Assembly (NCBI GenBank): GCA_015492515.1
Contig: WGEZ01000138.1
Span: 1 to 33,796 of the forward strand
DNA length: 33,796 nt
Source: Nitrospirota bacterium
GTDB lineage: Bacteria; Nitrospirota; Thermodesulfovibrionia; Thermodesulfovibrionales; JdFR-85
Reading direction: 5' to 3'
Shown: piece after piece, positions 5,386 through 13,361 of the stretch
Numbering within the stretch: position 1 is the stretch's first letter
Layout: every line of letters starts with the position of its first letter
Position numbers and translations under genes: made by a program
Notes under the pieces: generated by a model
The model's database searches: none
The model's input: the letters and a program-made list of their open reading frames with translations, nothing else
Told to the model about the DNA's origin: nothing

Positions 5386-7593
5386 TTGCACGACATGGGC
5401 AGGGATTCGGAAACTACGGTAGAGGGGACCGCGGGTCGAACAAAGGCGGATTCCCCGGAAGGGTCGACGGTGCTACCTTCGGTTGAGGATTTAGACAGGA
5501 GGAACTCTGCCGGAGACGCAGCCTACCTGCCTTTTGGCAGGCCCAACTTCTCTGACGAGGAGATAGAGGCTGTGGCGAGGGTGATGCGTACCGGCTGGAT
5601 CGGGATGGGGCCGGAGACCATCGCCTTCGAGAAGGAACTATCCCGTTTCCTCGGTGCACCCCACGTCGTCACCGTCAGTTCCTGTACCTGGGCCCTCTTC
5701 CTCTCCCTCCTCGTCCACGGGATCGGGCCGGATGACGAGGTGATCTGTCCGAGCCTCACCTGGTTCAGCACGGCGAATGCAGCCCTCTACCTGGGGGCGA
5801 GGCCGGTCTTCTGCGACATCGACCCCCACACACTGAGCGTGACGCCTGAGACGATAAAGGAGAAGCTGACCGACCGTACCAGGGCGGTCGTGGTCGTCCA
5901 CATGGGCGGCTATGCGGTGGATGTCGATGAGATCCGGGGCATCCTGCCCGATGGCGTGGCGATAGTGGAGGATGCCGCCCATGCCCTCGGTTCGAGGTTC
6001 GCCGACGGAAGACCCGTCGGCTCATCGGGGAACCTCACCTGCTTCAGCTTCTATGCAAACAAGAACCTCTCGACCGGAGAAGGCGGGGCGATCGCCCTCC
6101 ATGACGGGGAGCTGGCCGGGAGGCTCTGCTCGCTGAGGCAGCATGGATTGGCTGCAGATGCATGGAGGCGTTACAGCAACCCCCGGTGCGCCCTTGTGCC
6201 GGGGCTTAAAGAACTGGGTTACAAGATGAACTTCACCGATCTGCAGGCCTGTATAGGACGTGTCCAGCTGAGGCGTCAGGGCGAGTTTGCCCGGATCAGG
6301 AAGGAGATAGCCCGGCTCTATCACGACGCACTGGATGGCAGGGGTGTAACGTTTCAGAAGGGCTGCCTCGACGACGGTCACTCCAGGCACCTCTTCACGG
6401 TACTGCTGCCCCTGGAGGGGCTCGTGAAGTCGCGGGACGAGTTCGTTCTGGAGCTGAGGAGAAGGAAGATAGGGGCTGCGATCCACTACTCCCCGCTGCA
6501 CCGGATGCCCCACTATGAGAGGCTCTGTTCAACGAGCCTGCCGAACACGGAGTTTGTCAGCCAGAGGATCATCACCTTACCGATCAGCGCGAGCATGGGG
6601 ATCGAGGACGCCCGCCGGGTGCTGGAGGAGTTCACGGAGATCTTAGAGGCCTCGCGATCCGTTACCGGCCGGGCGGGGACCGGCACGATCTCGGCTCCAG
6701 GGTATGTGAAGAGTGACGGCAGCCCGGGGAAGGTCACCAAACCGGTCTTTATCGTAGGCTGCGGCAGGTCGGGAACGACCTTCCTGTTCAACATCATGAA
6801 GAAGCATCCCCGCCTGAGGGCCACGACGGGCTACCCCGACGGTGAGGATCATACAGGCTGGATCAAGCACGGAGGATGCATAATAAGCGGCCTCGGTCAC
6901 GCCCATATCGAGAAGGGCCATACGGGGTATCATTACTGCCTCTACATGGATGAGAAGGACGTAACCCCCCGGGTCGTGGAGTCGATGCACAGGTATTATC
7001 ACGAGGATGTGCTGGGTGGTGACGGCTCAAAGAGGGTGCTGAACAAGTGCCCCCATCTGTCGAACAAACTGAGATATGTGAGGGCGATCTTCCCCGATGC
7101 GAAGTTTATCCATATCATCAGGGACTGTCTGCCCGTGGTCTCCAGCTGGATCAAGATCATGGAGACCCAGCCTCATCTGGTCCTGTACCTGCCTGACGAC
7201 GAGTATCCCTGCCACTGGGTCCTCCCGGCCCCTCCAGATGGAGAGAGGGAGACCGTCTTACGCAGGCATGGCAGGATATTTCCAGGCGGCGGGGTGGAAC
7301 GGCTGGTGGATTACTGGTCGATCGTGAACAGAAACATCCCCCTCCAGCTTCTGGACACCCCCGGGCAGCTGCTGACGGTCAGGTACGAGGACCTCTGCGC
7401 CGATACCGCCGAGACACTGAGACGGATCTGCCGCTTCTGCGAGATCCCTTCATTCGATGAAATCCCTGAGGAGATTTCCATAGACGTCACACTGAACAAC
7501 AACGAAAAGTACAAGACCCATCTGACGGAAGAACAGATCACGGCGTTCTTGAAGCGTTCGGAAGTTACCCGTTCAATATTCGGTTATGTCTGA
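5386..7593 (+). CDS. DegT-family aminotransferase fused to a sulfotransferase
   Basis: A 735-aa two-enzyme fusion. Residues about 45-425 are a DegT/DnrJ/EryC1/StrS PLP-dependent sugar aminotransferase: GWIGMGPE, VEDAAHALGS with the pyridine-binding D196, and the Schiff-base lysine K226 in SFYANKNLSTGEGG. Such enzymes aminate keto-sugars on nucleotide carriers. Residues about 450-735 are a PAPS-dependent sulfotransferase: the 5'-phosphosulfate loop FIVGCGRSGTT (455-465) and the 3'-phosphate motif IHIIRD...VVSSW (575-588). Both active sites look intact. The start is TTG at 5386 with GAGG seven bases upstream; ATG at 5395 is the alternative. The first 45 residues are low-complexity and not part of the fold. 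The stop overlaps the next gene. It is the first gene after the sigma-54 promoter. Confidence 0.9.
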   Translation: MHDMGRDSETTVEGTAGRTKADSPEGSTVLPSVEDLDRRNSAGDAAYLPFGRPNFSDEEIEAVARVMRTGWIGMGPETIAFEKELSRFLGAPHVVTVSSCTWALFLSLLVHGIGPDDEVICPSLTWFSTANAALYLGARPVFCDIDPHTLSVTPETIKEKLTDRTRAVVVVHMGGYAVDVDEIRGILPDGVAIVEDAAHALGSRFADGRPVGSSGNLTCFSFYANKNLSTGEGGAIALHDGELAGRLCSLRQHGLAADAWRRYSNPRCALVPGLKELGYKMNFTDLQACIGRVQLRRQGEFARIRKEIARLYHDALDGRGVTFQKGCLDDGHSRHLFTVLLPLEGLVKSRDEFVLELRRRKIGAAIHYSPLHRMPHYERLCSTSLPNTEFVSQRIITLPISASMGIEDARRVLEEFTEILEASRSVTGRAGTGTISAPGYVKSDGSPGKVTKPVFIVGCGRSGTTFLFNIMKKHPRLRATTGYPDGEDHTGWIKHGGCIISGLGHAHIEKGHTGYHYCLYMDEKDVTPRVVESMHRYYHEDVLGGDGSKRVLNKCPHLSNKLRYVRAIFPDAKFIHIIRDCLPVVSSWIKIMETQPHLVLYLPDDEYPCHWVLPAPPDGERETVLRRHGRIFPGGGVERLVDYWSIVNRNIPLQLLDTPGQLLTVRYEDLCADTAETLRRICRFCEIPSFDEIPEEISIDVTLNNNEKYKTHLTEEQITAFLKRSEVTRSIFGYV

Positions 7594-8632
7594 CACGGCA
7601 TCCCCATGGAGAAAAAAGAATAACATGGAGAACAGGGCAGCGCGACGGGAAGGCAAGGAGATCGTTGAATACGGTTTTTACGGACGGCTGAAGGCCGGGT
7701 TCCCTTCACAGATAATCGTGGATATCACAGAGGTCTGCAACCTGAGCTGTATCCACTGTCTCCACCGGGAGTTCAGGAGGTCCGGGCATTACTCCGCCGC
7801 GCACCTGGACCCTGAACTGAACGCCAGGATGGTGGATGAGGTGAGAAGGCACGGCCGGGGCCTCACCCGGTATATCCGCTACACCGGCGACGGTGAACCC
7901 CTGTTGCATCCCGGCGGCTATGAGATGATTGAGCATGCAGTCCGCCATTCCGGCGTCTTCGTCACCCTCACCACCAACGGGACCGTACTGGACGAAAGGA
8001 GGACGGAGAGACTGCTGGACTCGGGCATCCACATGATCGATATAAGCATCGATGCCTACAGTGCCGAGACCTATGCCAGGATCCGCATCGGCGGAGACCT
8101 GAGCGTGACGCGTGCAAACGTCCTGAGGTTGATAGAGATGGTCAGGAGCGGCGGATACAAGACCAGGGTGGTCGTCAGTTATGTGGAGCAGCCCCTGAAT
8201 CTTCACGAGACGGCGGACTTCGAGGGGTTCTGGAAGGACCACGGTGCCGATTACGTCGTCATCAGGAGGCTCCATTCCTGCTCCGGAGCCAAGGGGGATC
8301 TGGCCGAGCAGATGAGGAGGGACAACGGCAGGAGGAGGCCCTGTCTCTATCCCTGGGAGAGGATCGTCCTGAAACCCAAGGGGGTGCTCACCTTCTGTCC
8401 CGCAAACTGGTTTGAAGAGACCTTTGTATCGGAGTACCGCGGCACAACCATAAGGGAGACGTGGCAGGGGGAGTATTATCAGGACCTCCGGAGGGCCCAC
8501 CTCTGCAACGACTTCTCAACCCAGCCCTTCTGCGGGCAGTGCCCGGACTGGAGCGCGACGCGCTGGCCCTCTGAGGGCCGGAGCTATGCCGATATGATAG
8601 AGGAATTCATCGAAGATGAGCACAGCCGTTGA
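7586..8632 (+). CDS. Radical SAM/SPASM-like protein
   Basis: A 348-aa radical SAM enzyme. CNLSCIHC (C51, C55, C58) is the CX3CX2C motif that ligates the SAM-cleaving 4Fe-4S cluster, followed by the barrel elements YTGDGEPLLHPG, TLTTNG and IDISIDAYSAETY. The C-terminal third has spaced cysteines (RPCLYPW, LTFCPANW, HLCND, FCGQCPDW) that resemble a SPASM/twitch auxiliary cluster domain. In glycan clusters such proteins act on sugars or peptides; the substrate here is unknown. The first eight bases overlap the preceding gene; a later ATG at 7625 is a possible alternative start. It overlaps the following methyltransferase by 17 bases. Confidence 0.85.
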   Translation: MSDTASPWRKKNNMENRAARREGKEIVEYGFYGRLKAGFPSQIIVDITEVCNLSCIHCLHREFRRSGHYSAAHLDPELNARMVDEVRRHGRGLTRYIRYTGDGEPLLHPGGYEMIEHAVRHSGVFVTLTTNGTVLDERRTERLLDSGIHMIDISIDAYSAETYARIRIGGDLSVTRANVLRLIEMVRSGGYKTRVVVSYVEQPLNLHETADFEGFWKDHGADYVVIRRLHSCSGAKGDLAEQMRRDNGRRRPCLYPWERIVLKPKGVLTFCPANWFEETFVSEYRGTTIRETWQGEYYQDLRRAHLCNDFSTQPFCGQCPDWSATRWPSEGRSYADMIEEFIEDEHSR

Positions 8633-9353
8633 CAAAAGGACCGTTCCCCTCATCGACCGGATAGAAGCCGTGGTGGCCGATATACCGGGATGGTCGCCCG
8701 TGGACCAGCTCTACACGCTCTTCTGTCTCGTGTATCTCGACCCCGAGGCCGAGGGCGATATCATAGAGATCGGTTCGTGGTGTGGAAGGTCCTCCGTCGT
8801 GCTCGGGATGGCCGCCCGCATGACCGGTGCCGCCAGGGTCTACTGTATAGACCTCTTTCCCGAGAAGGACGACTGGAGAGAGAACGACGACGGCACCTAT
8901 TCCTTCGAGGTCGTCCTGGACGGCCGGAGATATGCCGGACACAACGTACAGACGGTCTGGAGGGAGCCCTTTCAGAGGGATATCGCCCCTGTCTACGAGA
9001 GATACAACAGCGTATTCGACCGTTTCATCAAGTCCGTCGAGGACAACGACCTGCAGGATATAGTCAGGCCCTGCAGGGGCACGTCGGAGATGATCAGGGA
9101 CTTCGTGCCGGAAGGCTTCAGATGCAGGCTTGCGTTCATCGACGGCGAACACAGCTACGAGGCCGTGTGCCGGGACATAACAAACGTGGAGCCCTTCCTG
9201 GTGGAAGGGGGCTGGCTCTGTTTTGACGACGCCTTCACCACCTACAGCGGGGTAAACAGGGCGATAGAAGACCTCGTACTCGACAACCCCGGTTACGAGC
9301 TCTGCCGACAGATGACGAGGAAGCTCTTTGTTGCAAGAAGAAGGAGGGGGTGA
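8616..9353 (+). CDS. Class I SAM-dependent methyltransferase
   Basis: A 245-aa protein of the Methyltransf_24 / TylF-like type. IIEIGSWCGRSS (49-60) is the SAM-binding glycine loop, VYCIDLFPEK the acidic residue after strand 2, and LAFIDGEHSYEAVCRDI the region that in related sugar O-methyltransferases and cephalosporin-hydroxylase-like enzymes holds catalytic and metal-binding residues. It is likely to O-methylate a sugar, but the acceptor cannot be read from the sequence. The gene overlaps the radical SAM gene by 17 bases, so the two are probably coupled. Confidence 0.82.
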   Translation: MSTAVDKRTVPLIDRIEAVVADIPGWSPVDQLYTLFCLVYLDPEAEGDIIEIGSWCGRSSVVLGMAARMTGAARVYCIDLFPEKDDWRENDDGTYSFEVVLDGRRYAGHNVQTVWREPFQRDIAPVYERYNSVFDRFIKSVEDNDLQDIVRPCRGTSEMIRDFVPEGFRCRLAFIDGEHSYEAVCRDITNVEPFLVEGGWLCFDDAFTTYSGVNRAIEDLVLDNPGYELCRQMTRKLFVARRRRG

Positions 9354-9357
9354 AGAG

Positions 9358-10068
9358 GTGAAGGTGGGAATCATCCAATCGAGCTACATCCCCTGGAGGG
9401 GATACTTCGACTTCATCGACAGCGTGGATCTGTTCATCCTCTTTGATGACGTAGCGTATTCCAAGGGCAGCTGGCGGAATCGTAACAGGATCAAGACGGC
9501 CTCCGGCCTGAAGTGGCTGACCGTACCTGTAAGAACCAGGACGGGCGTCCCGATAGACCAGGTGCTCATATGTGACACATCATATAGAAGATCATGGCAG
9601 AGGAGACATCGCAACCTCTTGAGAAGCGCCCTTGAACCGGCTCCTTATTTCAAGGATGCCCTGGAGATCTGGGAAGAGGGGGTCTCCGCCGGTCATACCA
9701 GGCTGAGCCGGCTGAACCTCGGCCTGATCAAACTGATCTGCGCGTACCTCGGCATCAAGACGCCGATCGCGCTTTCCCGGGACTATGAAGCAGCTGGCTC
9801 CGGGACGGAGAGAGTGATCAACCTCCTCAGAAAGGTCGGGGCCACCGTGTATCTCTGCGGACCATCGGCAAGGGCATACCTTGACGAGACCCTCTTCGAG
9901 AAGCACGGCATAGGGCTGCAGTACAAGAGATATGACTACAGGCCCTATCCCCAGCTCTGGGGAGGGTTTGAGGGGGCCGTGACCGTGCTCGACCTGATAG
10001 CGAACTGCGGACCCGGGTCGAGGCGCTATCTGAAGAGCCAGAGCCCGGATGAGGTGGTGGTAGGATGA
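9358..10068 (+). CDS. WbqC-family protein
   Basis: A 236-aa WbqC-like protein (Pfam WbqC). VGIIQSSYIPWRGYFDFIDSVDLFILFDDV near the N-terminus, followed by SWRNRNRIKTASGLKWLTVPV, is the family signature. The family is found in O-antigen and other glycan clusters; its reaction is not established. The ORF track starts at a TTG (9328), but AAGGAGG (9341-9347) serves the GTG at 9358, just after the stop of the preceding gene, and conservation begins there. The end overlaps the next gene by ATGA. Confidence 0.87.
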   Translation: MKVGIIQSSYIPWRGYFDFIDSVDLFILFDDVAYSKGSWRNRNRIKTASGLKWLTVPVRTRTGVPIDQVLICDTSYRRSWQRRHRNLLRSALEPAPYFKDALEIWEEGVSAGHTRLSRLNLGLIKLICAYLGIKTPIALSRDYEAAGSGTERVINLLRKVGATVYLCGPSARAYLDETLFEKHGIGLQYKRYDYRPYPQLWGGFEGAVTVLDLIANCGPGSRRYLKSQSPDEVVVG

Positions 10069-11345
10069 GGGTCGTCTTCTTCGGGAACACGAACAACTAC
10101 CCCTACCTGCTGGCCAGGGCGGTACGGAACCTCGGCCATGAGGTGGTCCTGCTGGTGAACAGGGCTGAGAGGCTCCACAGACCGGAATCGATGGAGCCCG
10201 GATATCTCGACGGGTATCCGGCATGGATCAGGGACGTCTCCGGGATAGACGAGGGCTGCTATGTTGAGCCGGACGGGAGGATAGAGCCGGTGGTCAGAGA
10301 ACTGGCCGGTGCCGACGGCCTCGTCCTGAACCATATCGGACCGTCGCTGCTCGACTTTGTGAAGAGACCCGCCATCGCGATGCTGACCGGGTCTGACCTC
10401 GATTATTACGCCAACTTCTCCACCCTCGGCGTCAGGCAGTCGGGCTGGGGGGAGGATTTCCTCTTCTCAGCGCAGGGGAGGCGGGAGTGCCTCCTCTGGG
10501 CTGACTTCATCCAGCGCCAGAGGCTGGGCATACGGATGTCCAGGGCGGTGAGCTACTTCCCCAGAGGGGTCGTCCCCGAGGGGGACAGGCTGCTGGACGG
10601 AATAGGGGTGAGCGACGGCAGGAGGTTCTTCATCTATATGGCGAATCCGTTTATTCCCCTTGACGGTGAGCCCCTTTCCGGCGGAGCGGTGCGTATATTC
10701 TGCGGCACCCGCCTCACCTGGAGGAAACCCGTGAGGGAGGGCGCGAGCACCCTGGATTACAAGGGCTCGGACGTCATGATCAGGGGGCTGGGCCTCTTCC
10801 TCAGGAGGCGGTCCATACCCCTTGAGGTCCGCATCGTGAGGAAGGGGCTGGATGTAGAAGAGACAGAGGAGCTCGCCAGGGCTGAAGGGATAGCCCACTC
10901 CGTTGAATGGCTTGAGGAGATGAGCCTGAAGGACTTCTACAGGGAGCTCCGGCGCGCTGACATCGTCTTCGAGCAGCTCGGCGACAGTTGTGTGGGGATG
11001 GCGGGCCTGGATGCCATGGCGATGGGCAAACCCGTGATCGCCAACGGCCGCCCAGAGGTCCTCGGCAGGGTGCTGCCCCGGCCGCTGCCGGTCTGCCAGG
11101 CCTCCACACCTGAGGAGGTCTCGGAGGCACTGGAGAGGCTCACCCTCGATGAGGGATACCGAAGAAGGGTCGGGGAAGAGGCCCGGGAGTACGCGAGGCG
11201 GTTTCTGTCCCCCGAGTATTACGCCGAAAGATGCATCGAGATCCTATCGAGACCGGATCGAGGCGATGATCCCTTAAGCGCAGACCGGTTTCCTGGAAGA
11301 GACCGGGCATCACGTGAAGGAGGAGACCGCTATGTACGAGGATGA
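10065..11345 (+). CDS. GT-B glycosyltransferase (GT4-like)
   Basis: A 426-aa GT-B fold protein. The N-terminus MRVVFFGNTNNYPYLLARAVRNLGHEV is a typical GT4 nucleotide-fold start. The C-terminal half has KGSDVMIRGLGLFLRR and DIVFEQLGDSCVGMAGLDAMAMGKPVIANGRPE, the donor-binding region in which the usual EPFG-type acidic motif is replaced by GMAGLDAM. The last 25 residues are low-complexity. It probably transfers a sugar from a nucleotide donor in the cytoplasm. It is coupled to wbqC by ATGA and overlaps the next small gene by 14 bases. Confidence 0.8.
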   Translation: MRVVFFGNTNNYPYLLARAVRNLGHEVVLLVNRAERLHRPESMEPGYLDGYPAWIRDVSGIDEGCYVEPDGRIEPVVRELAGADGLVLNHIGPSLLDFVKRPAIAMLTGSDLDYYANFSTLGVRQSGWGEDFLFSAQGRRECLLWADFIQRQRLGIRMSRAVSYFPRGVVPEGDRLLDGIGVSDGRRFFIYMANPFIPLDGEPLSGGAVRIFCGTRLTWRKPVREGASTLDYKGSDVMIRGLGLFLRRRSIPLEVRIVRKGLDVEETEELARAEGIAHSVEWLEEMSLKDFYRELRRADIVFEQLGDSCVGMAGLDAMAMGKPVIANGRPEVLGRVLPRPLPVCQASTPEEVSEALERLTLDEGYRRRVGEEAREYARRFLSPEYYAERCIEILSRPDRGDDPLSADRFPGRDRASREGGDRYVRG

Positions 11346-11466
11346 TCTCGACAGCCTTCTTGCAACCCTGTACAGGGTGATCCCCTTGACAGGGGAGGAC
11401 GACGGTGAGGAGACGACGTGGTCAACGTTTGAGGACTGGCGGTGTGATCTGGACAGCGAGTATTAG
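11332..11466 (+). CDS. Small acidic protein, 44 aa, unknown
   Basis: Too short for the ORF track. ATG at 11332 is preceded by AAGGAGGA (11317-11324) at a 7-nt spacing, among the best ribosome binding sites in the window. The product begins MYEDDLDSLLATLYRVIPL, is strongly acidic, and ends DWRCDLDSEY. It overlaps the glycosyltransferase end by 14 bases and ends 14 bases before the carbamoyltransferase. I do not recognise the family. It could be a small partner of the carbamoyltransferase or a translational coupler. Confidence 0.6.
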   Translation: MYEDDLDSLLATLYRVIPLTGEDDGEETTWSTFEDWRCDLDSEY

Positions 11467-11480
11467 AGGGAGGTGTCTTC

Positions 11481-13169
11481 ATGAACGTCCTTGGCATATC
11501 CTGTTATTTCCACGATGCCGCGGCGACGCTGGTGAGTGACGGCAGGGTCGTGGCTGCAGCGGAAGAAGAGCGTTTCACCAGGAAGAAGCATGACAACAGG
11601 TTCCCTGAACTCGCCATCGGCTACTGCCTCAGGGAGGCGGGCTTGAAGGCCTCTGACATCGATCTCGTCTGTTTCTACGAAAAACCACTCCTCAAACTGG
11701 AGAGGGTGCTGCTCCAGGGGAGGCGATGGCAGGCGATGCCCCGGGCACTCGTGAAACGGCAACTCTCACAGATGATGCATGAACACCTCTTCCCCGAGGA
11801 AGTGCTGAGGGAGAAGACAGGCTACGAAGGGAGGGTGGTCTACACAGAGCATCATCTCGCCCATGCCGCCTCTGCCTACTACATATCGGGCTTCGACGAC
11901 GCGGCGGTGCTGACCGTTGACGGTGTCGGAGAGAGGGCCTCCACCGCGATCTTCACCGCCGCCGGCAACAGCCTGCAGAAGATGCAGGAGATACGGTATC
12001 CCCACTCCCTGGGACTGCTGTACAGCACCGTAACGGCCTTTCTCGGTTTCAAGGTGAACAACGACGAATACAAGGTGATGGGGCTTGCTTCCTACGGTCG
12101 GCCGAGATACGTGGACAAGATCCATCAGCTGATAACGTTCAACGGAGACGGCAGCTTCCGTCTCGACCTCGACTACTTCAGTTTCATGTATGACAACAGA
12201 CGGATGTACAGCGGGAAGTTCATCGAGCTCTTCGGCCCGCCGCGGGTTCCGGAAGGGCCGATAACCCAGTACCATATGGACCTGGCCGCCTCGCTGCAGC
12301 ACCTCCTGGAGGAGGCGATGGTGAGGCTGGGGAACCTGTTGTATGCGAAGACGGGAAGCGACAACGTCTGTCTCGCCGGCGGCGTGGCCCTCAACTGTGT
12401 GGCGAACTCCAGGTTCATGAAGCACACCCCTTTCAAGAGGGTCTCCGTTCAGCCTGCGGCGGGCGATGCAGGCGGCTCGATGGGGGCCGCCATGTACGCC
12501 TACTACACCCTCTGCGGCGACCGCCCCAGGCCCGAGGAACACTCGACTCTCCTCGGACCCTGGTATTCCAACGGCGAGATCAGGGGCTTCCTTGATTCAG
12601 TCGGCGCCACCTACACCGAGTACGATGAAGAGACGATCTGCAGAAAGACGGCGGAGCTGATCCACGGGAACAAGATCGTCGGATGGTTCCAGGGAAGGAT
12701 GGAGTTCGGCCCCAGGGCGCTGGGCAGCAGGAGCATCCTTGCAAACCCCTGCAACCCGGAAATGAAGGACATTCTCAACGCACGGGTGAAGTTCAGGGAG
12801 GATTTCCGCCCCTTCGCCCCGGCGGTTCTTGCAGAGAAGGCGCGGGAGTATTTCGATCTCGACTTCGACAGCCCCTACATGCTCTTCATAGCGGACGTCA
12901 AACCCGGGATGGCGAAGCTGATCCCCTCGGTCACGCACACCGACAACACGGCCCGCGTACAGACCGTCTCCAGAAGGGAAAACCCGATCTTTTATCGACT
13001 CATCGAGGAGTTCGGCAGGATATCAGGGGTCCCCGTGGTGATCAACACGTCCTTCAACATCCGTGGAGAGCCCATCGTATGCACCTGTGAGGATGCATAC
13101 AACTGCTTCATGAAGACGGACATAGATTTCCTGGTCATGGGAAACTATCTGATCGAGAAGGAGGTCTGA
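11481..13169 (+). CDS. NodU/CmcH-family carbamoyltransferase
   Basis: A 562-aa O-carbamoyltransferase. The N-terminal ASKHA-like domain starts MNVLGISCYFHDAAATLV with AAAEEERFTRKKHD and includes EHHLAHAASAYY (metal-binding His) and LTVDGVGE. The C-terminal domain contains CLAGGVALNCVANS, GWFQGRMEFGPRALGSRSILANP and FREDFRPFAPAV. Family members such as NodU, CmcH and TobZ transfer a carbamoyl group from carbamoyl phosphate, via carbamoyl-AMP, to a sugar or antibiotic hydroxyl. Length matches the family. GAGGGAGG precedes the ATG. It is flanked on both sides by tiny genes with strong ribosome binding sites. Confidence 0.95.
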   Translation: MNVLGISCYFHDAAATLVSDGRVVAAAEEERFTRKKHDNRFPELAIGYCLREAGLKASDIDLVCFYEKPLLKLERVLLQGRRWQAMPRALVKRQLSQMMHEHLFPEEVLREKTGYEGRVVYTEHHLAHAASAYYISGFDDAAVLTVDGVGERASTAIFTAAGNSLQKMQEIRYPHSLGLLYSTVTAFLGFKVNNDEYKVMGLASYGRPRYVDKIHQLITFNGDGSFRLDLDYFSFMYDNRRMYSGKFIELFGPPRVPEGPITQYHMDLAASLQHLLEEAMVRLGNLLYAKTGSDNVCLAGGVALNCVANSRFMKHTPFKRVSVQPAAGDAGGSMGAAMYAYYTLCGDRPRPEEHSTLLGPWYSNGEIRGFLDSVGATYTEYDEETICRKTAELIHGNKIVGWFQGRMEFGPRALGSRSILANPCNPEMKDILNARVKFREDFRPFAPAVLAEKAREYFDLDFDSPYMLFIADVKPGMAKLIPSVTHTDNTARVQTVSRRENPIFYRLIEEFGRISGVPVVINTSFNIRGEPIVCTCEDAYNCFMKTDIDFLVMGNYLIEKEV

Positions 13170-13172
13170 TCC

Positions 13173-13352
13173 ATGAGGAAGAGCTATTTCGACCCCGACG
13201 TGCTGGAGAGGAAGATGGCCCGTCTCAGGGAGGAGGACAGGTGCGAGCCCTGGCTTATCAGCGCACTGGAGACCCTGAAGAGGAACGTGGACCGGATACC
13301 CGTTGAAGAGGACGAGAACAGATACGTGGTCGAGTTCATATACCCTCACTGA
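13173..13352 (+). CDS. Small charged protein, 59 aa, unknown
   Basis: One residue below the track cutoff. ATG at 13173 has AAGGAGG (13158-13164) eight bases upstream and starts four bases after the carbamoyltransferase stop. The product (MRKSYFDPDVLERKMARLRE... ending YVVEFIYPH) is soluble, with a predicted amphipathic helix and a short C-terminal strand. No family recognised. The next gene starts 9 bases later. Confidence 0.65.
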   Translation: MRKSYFDPDVLERKMARLREEDRCEPWLISALETLKRNVDRIPVEEDENRYVVEFIYPH

Positions 13353-13361
13353 AGCGTCACC

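Noticed and set aside
9328-9357. TTG start for the WbqC-family gene
   Set aside because: It lies within the methyltransferase end without a suitable ribosome binding site, whereas GTG 9358 has AAGGAGG upstream and begins the conserved domain.
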